A stretch of 64,000 nucleotides of DNA from NCBI RefSeq assembly GCF_014203555.1, contig NZ_JACHJH010000001.1, forward strand, positions 295,973 through 359,972, read 5' to 3'. Source of the DNA: Streptomyces olivoverticillatus (GTDB taxonomy: Bacteria; Actinomycetota; Actinomycetes; Streptomycetales; Streptomycetaceae). Below the pieces are notes generated by a model, which had not been told where the DNA came from, ran no database searches, and saw only the letters and a program-made list of their open reading frames with translations. The translations under genes were made by a program, and so were the position numbers. This document shows, piece by piece, positions 47,781 through 56,120 of this stretch; position 1 is the first letter of the stretch, and each line of letters opens with the position of its first letter.

Positions 47781-48929
47781 GTGTCAGGACGGTTTGTGCG
47801 GTCGGTCTGCACGGCGGCGGTGATGGCCGTCGGTGCGGCGCTCGCCCTGCCCGCGCAGCCGGTGGCCGCGGCCCCCGCCGCGCCGCCCGGCCAGACGGTC
47901 AGCGCGCTGCTGAACCGGCTCCAGACGCTGTACCGGAAGGCCGAGGAGGCCACCGAGACATACAACGCGACCGAGGAGAAGCTCAAGAAGCAGCGCACCG
48001 AGGTCGACCGGCTCGGCGAGGACCTCGCCACCGCCCGCATCGCCCTCAACGCCGGCCGCAACGACGCGGGCAGACTCGCCAGAGAGCAGTACCGCACGGG
48101 GGGCGGCGGCGCCCTCTCCCCGTACATGCGGTTCCTGCTCAGCGGCGACCCCCAGCAGGCCCTGGACCAGGGCCACGAGATCAACCGCGCCGCCGGGCGG
48201 CGGGCCACCACCGTGGACCGGCTCTCCGCGGGCGCCAGCCGGACGGCGAAGCTCGCCTCGCAGGCCCGCGACGCGCTCAACGTCCAGCAGGCCCTGGCCG
48301 CCACCCAGAAGCGGCAGCGCGACGACGTGCGCAAGCGGCTCGACGAGGTCGAGCGGCTGCTGTCCTCGCTCACCGGCGAGCAGCTCGCCGAGCTGCGGCG
48401 GCTGGAGCAGAAGGACATCGGCGCGGCCCAGGCGAAGCTGCTCTCCTCCGGTACGCTCGGCGGCTCCCGCACCCCCTCCGCGGCGGGCGGCAGGGCGCTG
48501 GAGTACGCGTTCCGGCAGATCGGCAAGCCGTACATCTGGGGCGCGGCGGGGCCGGACGCCTTCGACTGCTCCGGCCTGACCTCCCAGGCGTGGGCGCACG
48601 CGGGGGACGAGATCCCGCGCACCAGCCAGGAGCAGTGGAAGAGCCTGCCGAGGGTGCCGCTGAGCCAGCTGCGCCCCGGCGACCTGATCATCTACTTCGA
48701 GGGCGCCACGCACGTCGCGCTCTACATCGGCAACGGACAGGTGGTGCAGGCGCCCCGGCCCGGCGGCTACGTCAAGGTGTCCCCGATCGCCGCCAACCCA
48801 CTGCTGGGCGCCGTCCGTCCGGACGCGGGCCAGGCGTCGCTGGCCTCGTACGTGCCGCCGGCGCTGCCGGAGGGGGCCGGGTCCGGCTCCGACGCCGGGT
48901 ACGGGTCGGCGGGGGCGCCCGGACGGTAG
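47781..48929 (+). CDS. Secreted NlpC/P60 peptidoglycan endopeptidase
   Basis: This 382-residue cell-wall hydrolase of the RipA/C40 type cuts peptide stems of peptidoglycan. It starts at GTG 47781 with GGAGG seven bases upstream. It has a signal peptide (1-31, ending VAAA), a long coiled-coil region (about 40-215) that holds the enzyme at a distance or inhibits it, and a C40 domain (about 237-345) with Cys263 in DAFDCSGL and His311 in ATHVALYIG. A Gly/Ser-rich C-terminal tail follows. It converges on the StyA-like gene with 7 bp between stops. Confidence 0.93.
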   Translation: MSGRFVRSVCTAAVMAVGAALALPAQPVAAAPAAPPGQTVSALLNRLQTLYRKAEEATETYNATEEKLKKQRTEVDRLGEDLATARIALNAGRNDAGRLAREQYRTGGGGALSPYMRFLLSGDPQQALDQGHEINRAAGRRATTVDRLSAGASRTAKLASQARDALNVQQALAATQKRQRDDVRKRLDEVERLLSSLTGEQLAELRRLEQKDIGAAQAKLLSSGTLGGSRTPSAAGGRALEYAFRQIGKPYIWGAAGPDAFDCSGLTSQAWAHAGDEIPRTSQEQWKSLPRVPLSQLRPGDLIIYFEGATHVALYIGNGQVVQAPRPGGYVKVSPIAANPLLGAVRPDAGQASLASYVPPALPEGAGSGSDAGYGSAGAPGR

Positions 48930-48936
48930 CCGGGCA

Positions 48937-50202
48937 TCAGCCCCTGGTGGCGGCCGCGGCCGCCACCTGCGTCACGTACGCCTCGGCCTTCGCGGCGTCG
49001 AAGAAGTAGTCCTCGAAGTCCGAGGGGTCGTCGAAGCCGTTGGCGAACCGGTCCGCGACCGGCTGCAGCCCGCCCGCCGCCCCGAGCAGGCTGCGCACGT
49101 GCCCGGCGGTGGGCGCCAGCATGGCGTTGGTCCACCGGGTGACGTGCCGTGCCGTGGCCCAGTACCGCTCGAAGGCGCCCCGCATCCACTCCGCGTCGAA
49201 GGGCTCCTCGCCGCGCTCGACGATCGAGGCGAGGTACGAAGCGGCGCACTTGGCGGCCGAGTTGGAGCCCTGCCCGGTCAAGGGGTCGTTGACGACGACC
49301 GCGTCCGCGACGCCGAGCACCGGGCTGCCGGACGGCAGCCGCCCCACCGGGTCGCGGACGGCCGGGGTGTACCGCCCGGCCAGGGTGGCGCCCGCGTCGG
49401 TGAGCTCCACGGCGGTGGCGCGCCCGTACTCCCACGGGGCGAACCACTCCAGCAGTTCCAGGGTGCGCGTCAGGTGCTCGCCGGGGCCCTCGACGTCCTG
49501 GAAGACGTCGAGGGGGCCGCCCGGGACGCCCTCCCAGAAGAGGATGTCGGCGCGGCCGGAGGTGGTGAGCGTGGGGATGACCCACAGCTCCCCGGCGCCC
49601 GGCACCAGATTGCAGCGCACCGCGTCGTACTCGGGGTGCTCCGGGCGCGGGCCCAGGCCGTGGACGTAGGCGAGGGCGAGCGAGCGCTGGGGCGTGGTGT
49701 ACGGGGAGCGGGCCGGGTCGCGGGCGAAGAGCGAGACCAGCTCGCCCTTGCCCGCCGCGACCAGCACCAGGTCGTAGCGGGGCGCGAGGAAGTCCAGGTC
49801 GGAGACGGTCACCCCGTGGACGACGAGCCGTCCGCCGCGCTCGGCGAAGGTCTCCAGCCAGCCCGGCATCTTCACCCGCTGGTCGACGGACTGGGCGTAG
49901 CCGTCGAGCCGGCCCACCCAGTCGACGAGGCGGCGGATGCCGGGCATCCCGGGGACGTTCCCGGCGACCGAGACGCCGAGGCCCAGCGCGGGCGGGGCGA
50001 GCGACTCCCAGAAGTTCAGGCCCAGTTCGCGCTCGTAATGCAGGGCCGTGCGGAACATGATCTGGGTGGACATCACGCGTCCGGCGCGGATCTCCTCGGG
50101 CGCACGGTTGGAGACGACGGTGACGTCGTACCCCTTGGCCTGGAGGCCGAGGGCCAGCTGCAGGCCGGACTGGCCGGCTCCGACTATCAGGATCCTGCGC
50201 AT
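48937..50202 (-). CDS. StyA-like (styrene/indole monooxygenase family) FAD protein
   Basis: This 421-residue flavoprotein resembles the oxygenase part of two-component styrene or indole monooxygenases, which epoxidise aromatic alkenes with reduced FAD from a separate reductase. The dinucleotide motif ILIVGAGQSGLQLALG is at the N terminus, VSNRAPEEIRAGRVMSTQ follows, and the late LGVADAVVVNDPLTGQGSN is the second FAD contact. No reductase gene (StyB) is nearby. It starts eight bases after the cvnD stop on the same strand, so it appears to be the last gene of the conservon operon. Confidence 0.85.
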   Translation of the reverse strand: MRRILIVGAGQSGLQLALGLQAKGYDVTVVSNRAPEEIRAGRVMSTQIMFRTALHYERELGLNFWESLAPPALGLGVSVAGNVPGMPGIRRLVDWVGRLDGYAQSVDQRVKMPGWLETFAERGGRLVVHGVTVSDLDFLAPRYDLVLVAAGKGELVSLFARDPARSPYTTPQRSLALAYVHGLGPRPEHPEYDAVRCNLVPGAGELWVIPTLTTSGRADILFWEGVPGGPLDVFQDVEGPGEHLTRTLELLEWFAPWEYGRATAVELTDAGATLAGRYTPAVRDPVGRLPSGSPVLGVADAVVVNDPLTGQGSNSAAKCAASYLASIVERGEEPFDAEWMRGAFERYWATARHVTRWTNAMLAPTAGHVRSLLGAAGGLQPVADRFANGFDDPSDFEDYFFDAAKAEAYVTQVAAAAATRG

Positions 50203-50210
50203 GGTGCCGC

Positions 50211-50843
50211 TCAGCTCCGCTCGGCCGTGACCAGCAGGGCCCGCCCCACCAGGGTCAGCAGCGTCTCGACGACGGTGATGCGGTCGCGGGAGTCCATGAC
50301 GACGACCGGCACGTCCGCGGCGAGCGAGAGCGCCTCGCGCACCGCCTCCGGCGCGTAGCGGGGCGTGCCCTCGAAGTGGTTGACGGCCACGACGTAGGGC
50401 AGGCCGCCGCTCTCGAAGTAGTCGAGCGCGGGGAAGCAGTCCGCGAGCCGCCGGGTGTCGACCAGCACGACCGCGCCGATGGCGCCGCGCACCAGGTCGT
50501 CCCACATGAACCAGAAGCGCTTCTGGCCTGGCGTGCCGAAGAGGTAGAGCACCAGGTCGGCTTCGAGGGTGATCCGGCCGAAGTCCATGGCGACCGTGGT
50601 CGTCGACTTGTCGGGGACGTCGGAGAGGTCGTCCACCTCTTCGCCCGCGGTCGTCATCACGGCCTCGGTGCGCAGCGGGGTGATCTCGGAGACGGAGCCG
50701 ACGAAGGTGGTCTTGCCGACGCCGAAGCCGCCCGCGATGACGATCTTCGTGACGGAGGGGGCCCGGGAGAGGTCGGTCTGCCAGCTGCGTGCCTGGCCGG
50801 GGATGGGGGCTCCCGTGGTCGTGTCAGAGCCTGCGTAGTCCAC
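50211..50843 (-). CDS. cvnD: Conservon GTPase CvnD
   Basis: This 210-residue small GTPase of the MglA/Ras-like kind is the fourth member of actinobacterial conservons. G1 is GGFGVGKTT (38-46), G3 is FGTPGQKRFW, and the base-recognition region reads VAVNHFEG instead of the usual NKxD, as in other CvnD proteins. The N-terminal 30 residues are polar and variable. The GTG start overlaps the end of cvnC by 20 bases. It is thought to form a membrane-associated signalling complex with CvnA-C. Confidence 0.93.
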   Translation of the reverse strand: MDYAGSDTTTGAPIPGQARSWQTDLSRAPSVTKIVIAGGFGVGKTTFVGSVSEITPLRTEAVMTTAGEEVDDLSDVPDKSTTTVAMDFGRITLEADLVLYLFGTPGQKRFWFMWDDLVRGAIGAVVLVDTRRLADCFPALDYFESGGLPYVVAVNHFEGTPRYAPEAVREALSLAADVPVVVMDSRDRITVVETLLTLVGRALLVTAERS

Positions 50844-51255
50844 TCAGCACCCTTTCGAGCAGTGCGCGGTCGGGCCGGCCGTCCGGGTAACCGGTGCCGT
50901 AGACGCGGATCCTTCCCTGGTCGGCGAGGTCGCCGAGGAGGACGCGCACGACGCCGAGCGGCATCTTGAGCAGCGCGGACACCTCGGCGACCGAGCGCAG
51001 TCTGCGGCACAGCCCGACGATGGCGCGGACCTCGGGCACGACCCGGGCCGCGAGCGGGGCCGGGCCCGTGCCGCCGTCCGCCCGCTCCTGCTCCTCCTCC
51101 CAGGCGTCCAGGGCCGCCACGAAGGTCTCGACGAGCAGGACGTGGCCGAAGCGGGTGCGCCCGCCGGTGAGCGAGTACGGGCGCACACGCGCGGCCTGGC
51201 AGCCGTCCGGTGCCGTGCCGGCCCGGCCGCCCCGCAGGGTCCCCGCGGCCGTCAT
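50824..51255 (-). CDS. cvnC: Conservon DUF742 protein CvnC
   Basis: This 143-residue DUF742 protein carries the family pattern VRPYSLTGGRT near residues 24-34 and a winged-helix-like body (EVSALLKMPLGVVRVLLGDLAD, quoted in part) ending in ERVLSGLRRL. Members are small cytosolic parts of conservons and may act as an adaptor between CvnB and CvnD. The ATG overlaps the cvnB stop (ATGA) and its own end overlaps cvnD, so translation is coupled in both directions. Confidence 0.92.
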   Translation of the reverse strand: MTAAGTLRGGRAGTAPDGCQAARVRPYSLTGGRTRFGHVLLVETFVAALDAWEEEQERADGGTGPAPLAARVVPEVRAIVGLCRRLRSVAEVSALLKMPLGVVRVLLGDLADQGRIRVYGTGYPDGRPDRALLERVLSGLRRL

Positions 51256-51815
51256 CCGGCCGCCTCCACGGACTGCCGGAGCTCCCTGCGGAGTTCGGGC
51301 GTCAGGACGTGTCCGGCGCGGCCGACGAAGAGGGCCATGTGGTAGGCGACGACGCTCATGTCGCAGTCGGGTGCCGTGCGGACGCCCAGCAGCGAGCCGT
51401 CGCTGATGGTCATGACGAACAGGCCGCCGCCCTCCATCGCGACCATCGTCTGTTTGACCGTGCCGCCGTCCATCAGGGCGGCCGCGCCCGTGGTCAGGCT
51501 GCCGAGCCCCGCGACGATCGTGGCGAGGTCGGCGGTGGAGCCGCGCGGGCCCTCCTCGCTTCTGCCGCTGTGCGGCGCGGGGTGCCCGGCCGGGTGGTCC
51601 GGGCACTCGCGGTGCTCCCCGTACTCGGCCGCGGAGGAGAGCAGCAGCAGGCCGTCGGAGGAGACCACGGCGACGGACAGCACGCCGGGCACCTCCTCGA
51701 CCAGGTCGGTCAGCAGCCAGTGCAGATTGCGGGCTTCGTCGCTCAGCCCATAGGCGGTCACGCCCGTGGTGCCGGCGGGGCTCACGGGGGTCGCCCCCCG
51801 GGGAATTGCAGTCAA
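51252..51815 (-). CDS. cvnB: Conservon roadblock/LC7 protein CvnB
   Basis: This 187-residue roadblock/LC7-domain protein is a likely partner of the GTPase, as MglB is for MglA. The domain begins LHWLLTDLVEEVPGVLSVAVVSSDGLLL (quoted in part), then ATIVAGLGSLTTGAA and MDGGTVKQTMVAMEGG. An insertion rich in His, Pro and Gly (about 65-95) divides the domain and is longer than in most CvnB. The apparent start is TTG at 51815, which overlaps the cvnA stop as TTGA. Confidence 0.92.
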   Translation of the reverse strand: MTAIPRGATPVSPAGTTGVTAYGLSDEARNLHWLLTDLVEEVPGVLSVAVVSSDGLLLLSSAAEYGEHRECPDHPAGHPAPHSGRSEEGPRGSTADLATIVAGLGSLTTGAAALMDGGTVKQTMVAMEGGGLFVMTISDGSLLGVRTAPDCDMSVVAYHMALFVGRAGHVLTPELRRELRQSVEAAG

Positions 51816-54457
51816 CCGCGTGCCTCCTCGACAGTGCCGCCCTCGTCCGGCGCCCCTGCTCGATTCCGATCAGTACCACGTTCGCGGCCGGTCAACTCGG
51901 CCTCGGCGTCCAGGCGTCCGTTCCGTGCGCCCTGCTGGAAGCCCGCGAGCTTGCGGCGCAGCGCCTCCGCGTCGACGCCTTGCCGCACGGTCAGCGGCAC
52001 CGGCTTCTGCCCCACGACGCGGGGGGTGCGCTTGGGCAGTCCGTTGCCCGTGACGGGGCCGGAGACCGGGGGCGTGGGGACGGGGCCGCCGGTGAGCGGG
52101 CCGGGCGCCGGTGCCGCCTCGCGGGCGGGTGCGGCCTCGCGGCGCGGGGCCGGCGGGGACGCGGCCGGGTGGGCCGGGCGCGCGTGGCGGCCGGCGCCGT
52201 ACCGGAGGTCGCTCCTCTTCACCGTGGAGAGCTGGATGGTCTCGTCGTCCATCGCGCCCGTGGGCCGGGGCGGTGGTGCGTCGGCCGGGCGGTAGGGGCG
52301 GCCCGGAAGCGTATGGGAGTTGGCCTCGGCGACGGCTCCGGGCATGTCCACCCGCAGCGCCGGGCCGGGGATGTGTCCGGCGGTGCCGCCGTCGCTCATC
52401 GCCGGGGGGTCGGCGGGCAGGATGTGGCTGGGCAGGACCACGACGGCCGTGATGCCGCCGGGCCGCTGCTCGCGCAGCTGCACCCGCACCCCGTGGCGTG
52501 CGGCGAGGCGTGCGACGACGTACAGGCCGAGGCCCATGACGGGCTGTTCCTGACCGGCCGCCGGGGGCATCCGGCGGCCGAGGGCGGAGGGGTCCCCTCG
52601 GCGCTGGGGGTCCGGGTCGGCCTCGGCGAGCAGGGCGTTGAGCTCGTCCAGCCGCTCGGGGGCCATGCCGATGCCCTCGTCCTGGACGGAGAGCATGACC
52701 TCGCCGTTCTCCAGGAGCCAGCCGGAGACCTGCACGGCCGCGTCGGGCGGGGAGAACACCGTGGCGTTCTCCAGGAGTTCGGCCACCAGGTGGCTGACGT
52801 CGTCGGCGGCGAAGCCGGCGACCTGGGCGCGCGCCGGGAGGGAGTGGATGCGCACGCGCTCGTAGCGCTCGATCTCGCTGACGCCCGCGCGCAGGACGTC
52901 CAGCAGGGGTACGGCGCCGACGTGCCCGCTGCGGTGTTCGGCACCGGCGAGGACCAGCAGGTTCTCGTTGTGGCGGCGCATCCGGGTGGCGAGGTGGTCG
53001 AGCTTGAAGAGCACCTCCAGGCGGTCGGGGTCCGCCTCGTGGGCCTCCATGGACTCGATGACGGTCAGCTGGCGCTCGACGAGGCCGAGGGTGCGCCGGG
53101 AGAGACTGACGAAGGTGGCGTGCAACCGGCCCGAGAGGCCCTCCAGCCGCTCGGCGAGCTCGTGGTGGCGCACGCGCAGTGCGTCGCGCTCCTCGGCGAG
53201 GTCCTGCCGGGCGCCGTCGAGGCGGGTGCGCTCGCCTTCCAGCAGGGTCATGCGCTCGCGCTGCCGGACGACCGCGCCGTGCAGGACGTTGACCGAGCGG
53301 ACGACTTCGGCGAATTCGTCGTCGCGGCCGGCGGTGAAGGAGACGGGCTCCTGGTGCAGCGGGTCGGCGCTCACCCGGCGGGCGCCGAGCCGCAGGGCGG
53401 CCAGCGGGCGGGTGACGGAGCGGGCGGCTTGGATGCCGGTGCCGAGGACGAGCAGGAAGCACAGCCCGGCCAGCGCGCCGCGCACTTCCAGGGCGACCGT
53501 GTCGTGGTCGCGCAGCCGGGCGAGGCGGGCCATCTCCTCGGTGGCGAGGGTGGATTCGACGCCGCGCATCTGCTCGATGCGGGTGGTCAGGGCGGCCCGC
53601 AGGGGGCCCTGCTGTGCCGCCTCGGCCGCCGTGGTCTGCGGCCTGACGGCGAGCCGGTCCAGCCGCGCCTCGGCGGCGGCGACTTGGGGGCCGGTGACCG
53701 TGTGGGCGTACTCCTCGCACAGGGTGGCCGGGGCGAGCTGGCGGAAGTCGGCGAGCGCGGCCTGTTCCCGTACGCGGGCGGTCTTGGCGCCGGTGGCGAG
53801 CGCGTCCTGGCCGTCGTGCGCGGCGAGTGCGCCCAGCAGCAGGGCGCGGGTGGCGGAGGCCTGCTCGACGGCGCGGCCGAGCGGGGGCAGGGCCGCACCC
53901 TCGGCGTCCTGGGCGCGGGCCGGCAGCCGGTGGGCGAGGGTCGCCGCCGTCTGGTGCAGGGCCTGCACGGCGGCGGTGTAGGCGGTGAAGGCGGCCAGGG
54001 CGTCGCCGGGCCCGGCCAGCACGCGTCGGCGCACCTCGGGCAGCCCGTCGAGCCGGCTGCGCACGGAAGGCGACGCCGAGGCGCGGAACTCCGCGATCTG
54101 CCGGTCCACGCGGGCGCGTTGGTCCTCGGTGACGCCGGTGGCGGCCGGGGTGCCGGAGGCGTCGGTGGCCGCCGCGCCGCGGCCGCCCGCCACGTACTCC
54201 GTCATGGCGTCACGCTCGTCGGCCAAGGAGTGGGCGAGCGCCACGGCGGCGCTGCCGGTGGTCGCGAGCTGGGCCAGTCTGCGGGATTCGGAGAGGTCGC
54301 GTATGGCGTCGGCGACGCCGAAGGCGCTCGCGCCGAGCACCGTCAGCGAGACGAACGTGACGGAGGCGACGAGCCGGTTGCTCACCCGGGCGGTGCGCTC
54401 CGGTACGCCTGTGGTCTGCTGTTCGCGCTGGCCGCCGCGAAGCCGCTTCTTTCGCAC
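51812..54457 (-). CDS. cvnA: Conservon sensor kinase-like protein CvnA
   Basis: This 881-residue membrane protein has one helix at about 28-48, an external helical sensor domain of the NIT type (about 55-315), a second helix (about 322-345) and a HAMP linker. A kinase-like core follows: the dimerisation helix FKLDHLATRMRRHNENLLVLAG (quoted in part) and an HATPase domain with ELLENATVFSPP, VQDEGIGM and GLGLYVVARLAARHG. A long Pro/Arg-rich C-terminal tail comes last (from about 700). The start is a GTG at 54457 with no strong ribosome site. It heads the cvnABCD genes. Confidence 0.92.
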   Translation of the reverse strand: MRKKRLRGGQREQQTTGVPERTARVSNRLVASVTFVSLTVLGASAFGVADAIRDLSESRRLAQLATTGSAAVALAHSLADERDAMTEYVAGGRGAAATDASGTPAATGVTEDQRARVDRQIAEFRASASPSVRSRLDGLPEVRRRVLAGPGDALAAFTAYTAAVQALHQTAATLAHRLPARAQDAEGAALPPLGRAVEQASATRALLLGALAAHDGQDALATGAKTARVREQAALADFRQLAPATLCEEYAHTVTGPQVAAAEARLDRLAVRPQTTAAEAAQQGPLRAALTTRIEQMRGVESTLATEEMARLARLRDHDTVALEVRGALAGLCFLLVLGTGIQAARSVTRPLAALRLGARRVSADPLHQEPVSFTAGRDDEFAEVVRSVNVLHGAVVRQRERMTLLEGERTRLDGARQDLAEERDALRVRHHELAERLEGLSGRLHATFVSLSRRTLGLVERQLTVIESMEAHEADPDRLEVLFKLDHLATRMRRHNENLLVLAGAEHRSGHVGAVPLLDVLRAGVSEIERYERVRIHSLPARAQVAGFAADDVSHLVAELLENATVFSPPDAAVQVSGWLLENGEVMLSVQDEGIGMAPERLDELNALLAEADPDPQRRGDPSALGRRMPPAAGQEQPVMGLGLYVVARLAARHGVRVQLREQRPGGITAVVVLPSHILPADPPAMSDGGTAGHIPGPALRVDMPGAVAEANSHTLPGRPYRPADAPPPRPTGAMDDETIQLSTVKRSDLRYGAGRHARPAHPAASPPAPRREAAPAREAAPAPGPLTGGPVPTPPVSGPVTGNGLPKRTPRVVGQKPVPLTVRQGVDAEALRRKLAGFQQGARNGRLDAEAELTGRERGTDRNRAGAPDEGGTVEEARG

Positions 54458-54623
54458 CGGTGCTCACAATCTGCAGTCGTCCGTCCCACCTCTGGTGGCC
54501 CCTTGCCCGGTGGCACCCGCCGCGCATCCCCCCGGCAAGTGCCCCACCACGTAAACCGCCTGGCCCGCCGGAAGGATGCGCGCCAATGGCCGGGGAAATT
54601 CGGGCATCCGGCACACTGGCCGC

Positions 54624-55397
54624 ATGCGCATCGAACTCGCCACTCAGCCAGGGGATCCGGGCCGTCCAAACGAGGATTTCGCGTCAGTTGCCGTGCCCGC
54701 TTCGGGGGCCGGGGGCGCCCTGGTGCTGCTGGACGGTGTGACGCCACCGCCGGACGGGGTCACGGGGTGTGTGCATACGGTCGCGTGGTTCACGGCGCGG
54801 CTGGGCGGCGCCCTGCTCGAACTCGCGGTCTCCCAGCGTGAGCTGACACTGGAGCAGTGTCTGTCGGAGGCGATCGCCCGGACCGCGCAGGCGCACGGCG
54901 AGGGGTGCGACCTGTCGCACCGGCGCACCCCGCAGGCCACGGTCGTGGTGGCGCGCTGGGACGAGCAGCGGGTGGAGCACCTGGTGCTGTCCGACTCGGT
55001 GCTGCTGATCGAGGGCGTGGACGGCTCGGTGGCGGCCGTGCTGGACGACCGCATCGCCCAACTGGCCGCCGTGGAGCGGGTGACGGACGCCCGGCGCAAT
55101 GCCGAGGGGGGCTTCTTCACGGCGGCGGCCGACCCGGCCGCGGCCGCCCGCGCGGTGACGGGCAGCACGGCGCGTACGGACGTACGGGCCCTGGCGGCGC
55201 TCACCGACGGGGCGGCCCGCTGGGTGGAGGTGTTCCGTGCGGGCGGCTGGGCTCAGTGCCTCGCCGTGCTGGCGAAGGAGGGGCCGCAGGCGCTGGTGGA
55301 CCGGGTGCGTTCTGCGGAGCTGGCGGACCCCGAGCGGCGGGCGTTCCGCCGCGGCAAGACGCACGACGACGCGGCGGTGCTCTACGCCGAGCTGTGA
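54624..55397 (+). CDS. PP2C-like phosphatase-domain protein
   Basis: This 257-residue protein has the shape of a short PP2C (PPM) phosphatase: PGRPNEDF at the N terminus, LVLLDGV with the metal Asp, LAALTDGAAR in the middle and KTHDDAAVLYAEL at the end with the last metal Asp. Motifs are partly changed from classical PP2C (for instance LLDGVT instead of DGMGG), so activity is uncertain. There is no ribosome site before the ATG. It is divergent from cvnA across 166 bp, an interesting place next to a kinase-like gene. Confidence 0.78.
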   Translation: MRIELATQPGDPGRPNEDFASVAVPASGAGGALVLLDGVTPPPDGVTGCVHTVAWFTARLGGALLELAVSQRELTLEQCLSEAIARTAQAHGEGCDLSHRRTPQATVVVARWDEQRVEHLVLSDSVLLIEGVDGSVAAVLDDRIAQLAAVERVTDARRNAEGGFFTAAADPAAAARAVTGSTARTDVRALAALTDGAARWVEVFRAGGWAQCLAVLAKEGPQALVDRVRSAELADPERRAFRRGKTHDDAAVLYAEL

Positions 55398-55404
55398 GCC
55401 GCGG

Positions 55405-55899
55405 TCAGGACTCGGCGCTCTCGTTCATCTGGTGGAGCAGCCGGGCCAGCTCGGCGATTTCGGCGAGGTCCCAGGCGGCGAGCTTGCGCATGTACTGCGC
55501 GCGCCGGGCGTCGCGCACCCGGGTGAAGCGCTCACGGCCCTCGTCGGTGAGCTCGACCAGGGATGCCCGGCCGTCGGCCGGGTCCGGGGCGCGGGTGACG
55601 AGGCCGAGGTCGCACAGGGCGCGCAGCTGGCGGCTCATGGTGGCCTTGCCGACGCCGAAGTAGGCGGCGAGGTCGGTGGCGCGCTGCTGCCCGGCGTCCA
55701 CCAGACGGACGAGCAGCCCGTAGGCGGCGGGCTCGAGCTCGGGGTGGACCTCGCGGGCCATCTCGCCGGAGGAGGCGCGGGCCCGGCGCAGGAAGACGGA
55801 CAGTTCGCGCTCCAGGGCGAGGAAGGGGTGGTCCACACCACTGCCGTCCGCGGAACCCGGACCGCCTTCCTCGGGGGGCGGGGCGCTGGTCTGTTGCAC
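55405..55899 (-). CDS. MarR family regulator
   Basis: This 164-residue winged-helix protein starts at a GTG with AGAGG seven bases upstream. The core is LEPAAYGLLVRLVDAG, the recognition part is ATDLAAYFGVGKATMSRQLRAL (quoted in part), and the wing is DPADGRASLVELTDEGRE. It converges with the PP2C-like gene with 7 bp between stops and is divergent from the lysozyme gene. MarR proteins often control a divergent gene in response to small phenolics or oxidants, but the ligand is unknown. Confidence 0.9.
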   Translation of the reverse strand: MQQTSAPPPEEGGPGSADGSGVDHPFLALERELSVFLRRARASSGEMAREVHPELEPAAYGLLVRLVDAGQQRATDLAAYFGVGKATMSRQLRALCDLGLVTRAPDPADGRASLVELTDEGRERFTRVRDARRAQYMRKLAAWDLAEIAELARLLHQMNESAES

Positions 55900-55916
55900 G
55901 TCAGGACCTCTCCGGC

Positions 55917-55931
55917 TTTCATTCGCTGAAA
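55917..55931. promoter_or_regulatory. Possible MarR operator
   Basis: TTTCA-TTCGC-TGAAA is a short inverted repeat 18 bp upstream of the MarR start, in a relatively AT-rich promoter region shared with the lysozyme gene. The arms are only 5 bp. Confidence 0.3.
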
Positions 55932-56120
55932 ACTTAAACACACGGCGTTTCGTCGCCGCAGTTCGGACAGTATTTCGCAGGATTAGACCAACGGCAGCAC
56001 CCCGGGCCTCTATCGCGGGGCACATCTACGCCCGTAGCTTCATAAATGACATGGTCACACCAATGCGGCGTGCATTGCGCCGCGGCTCCATTCCCCCCAC
56101 CATGGCCTCGGAGGCACGTC

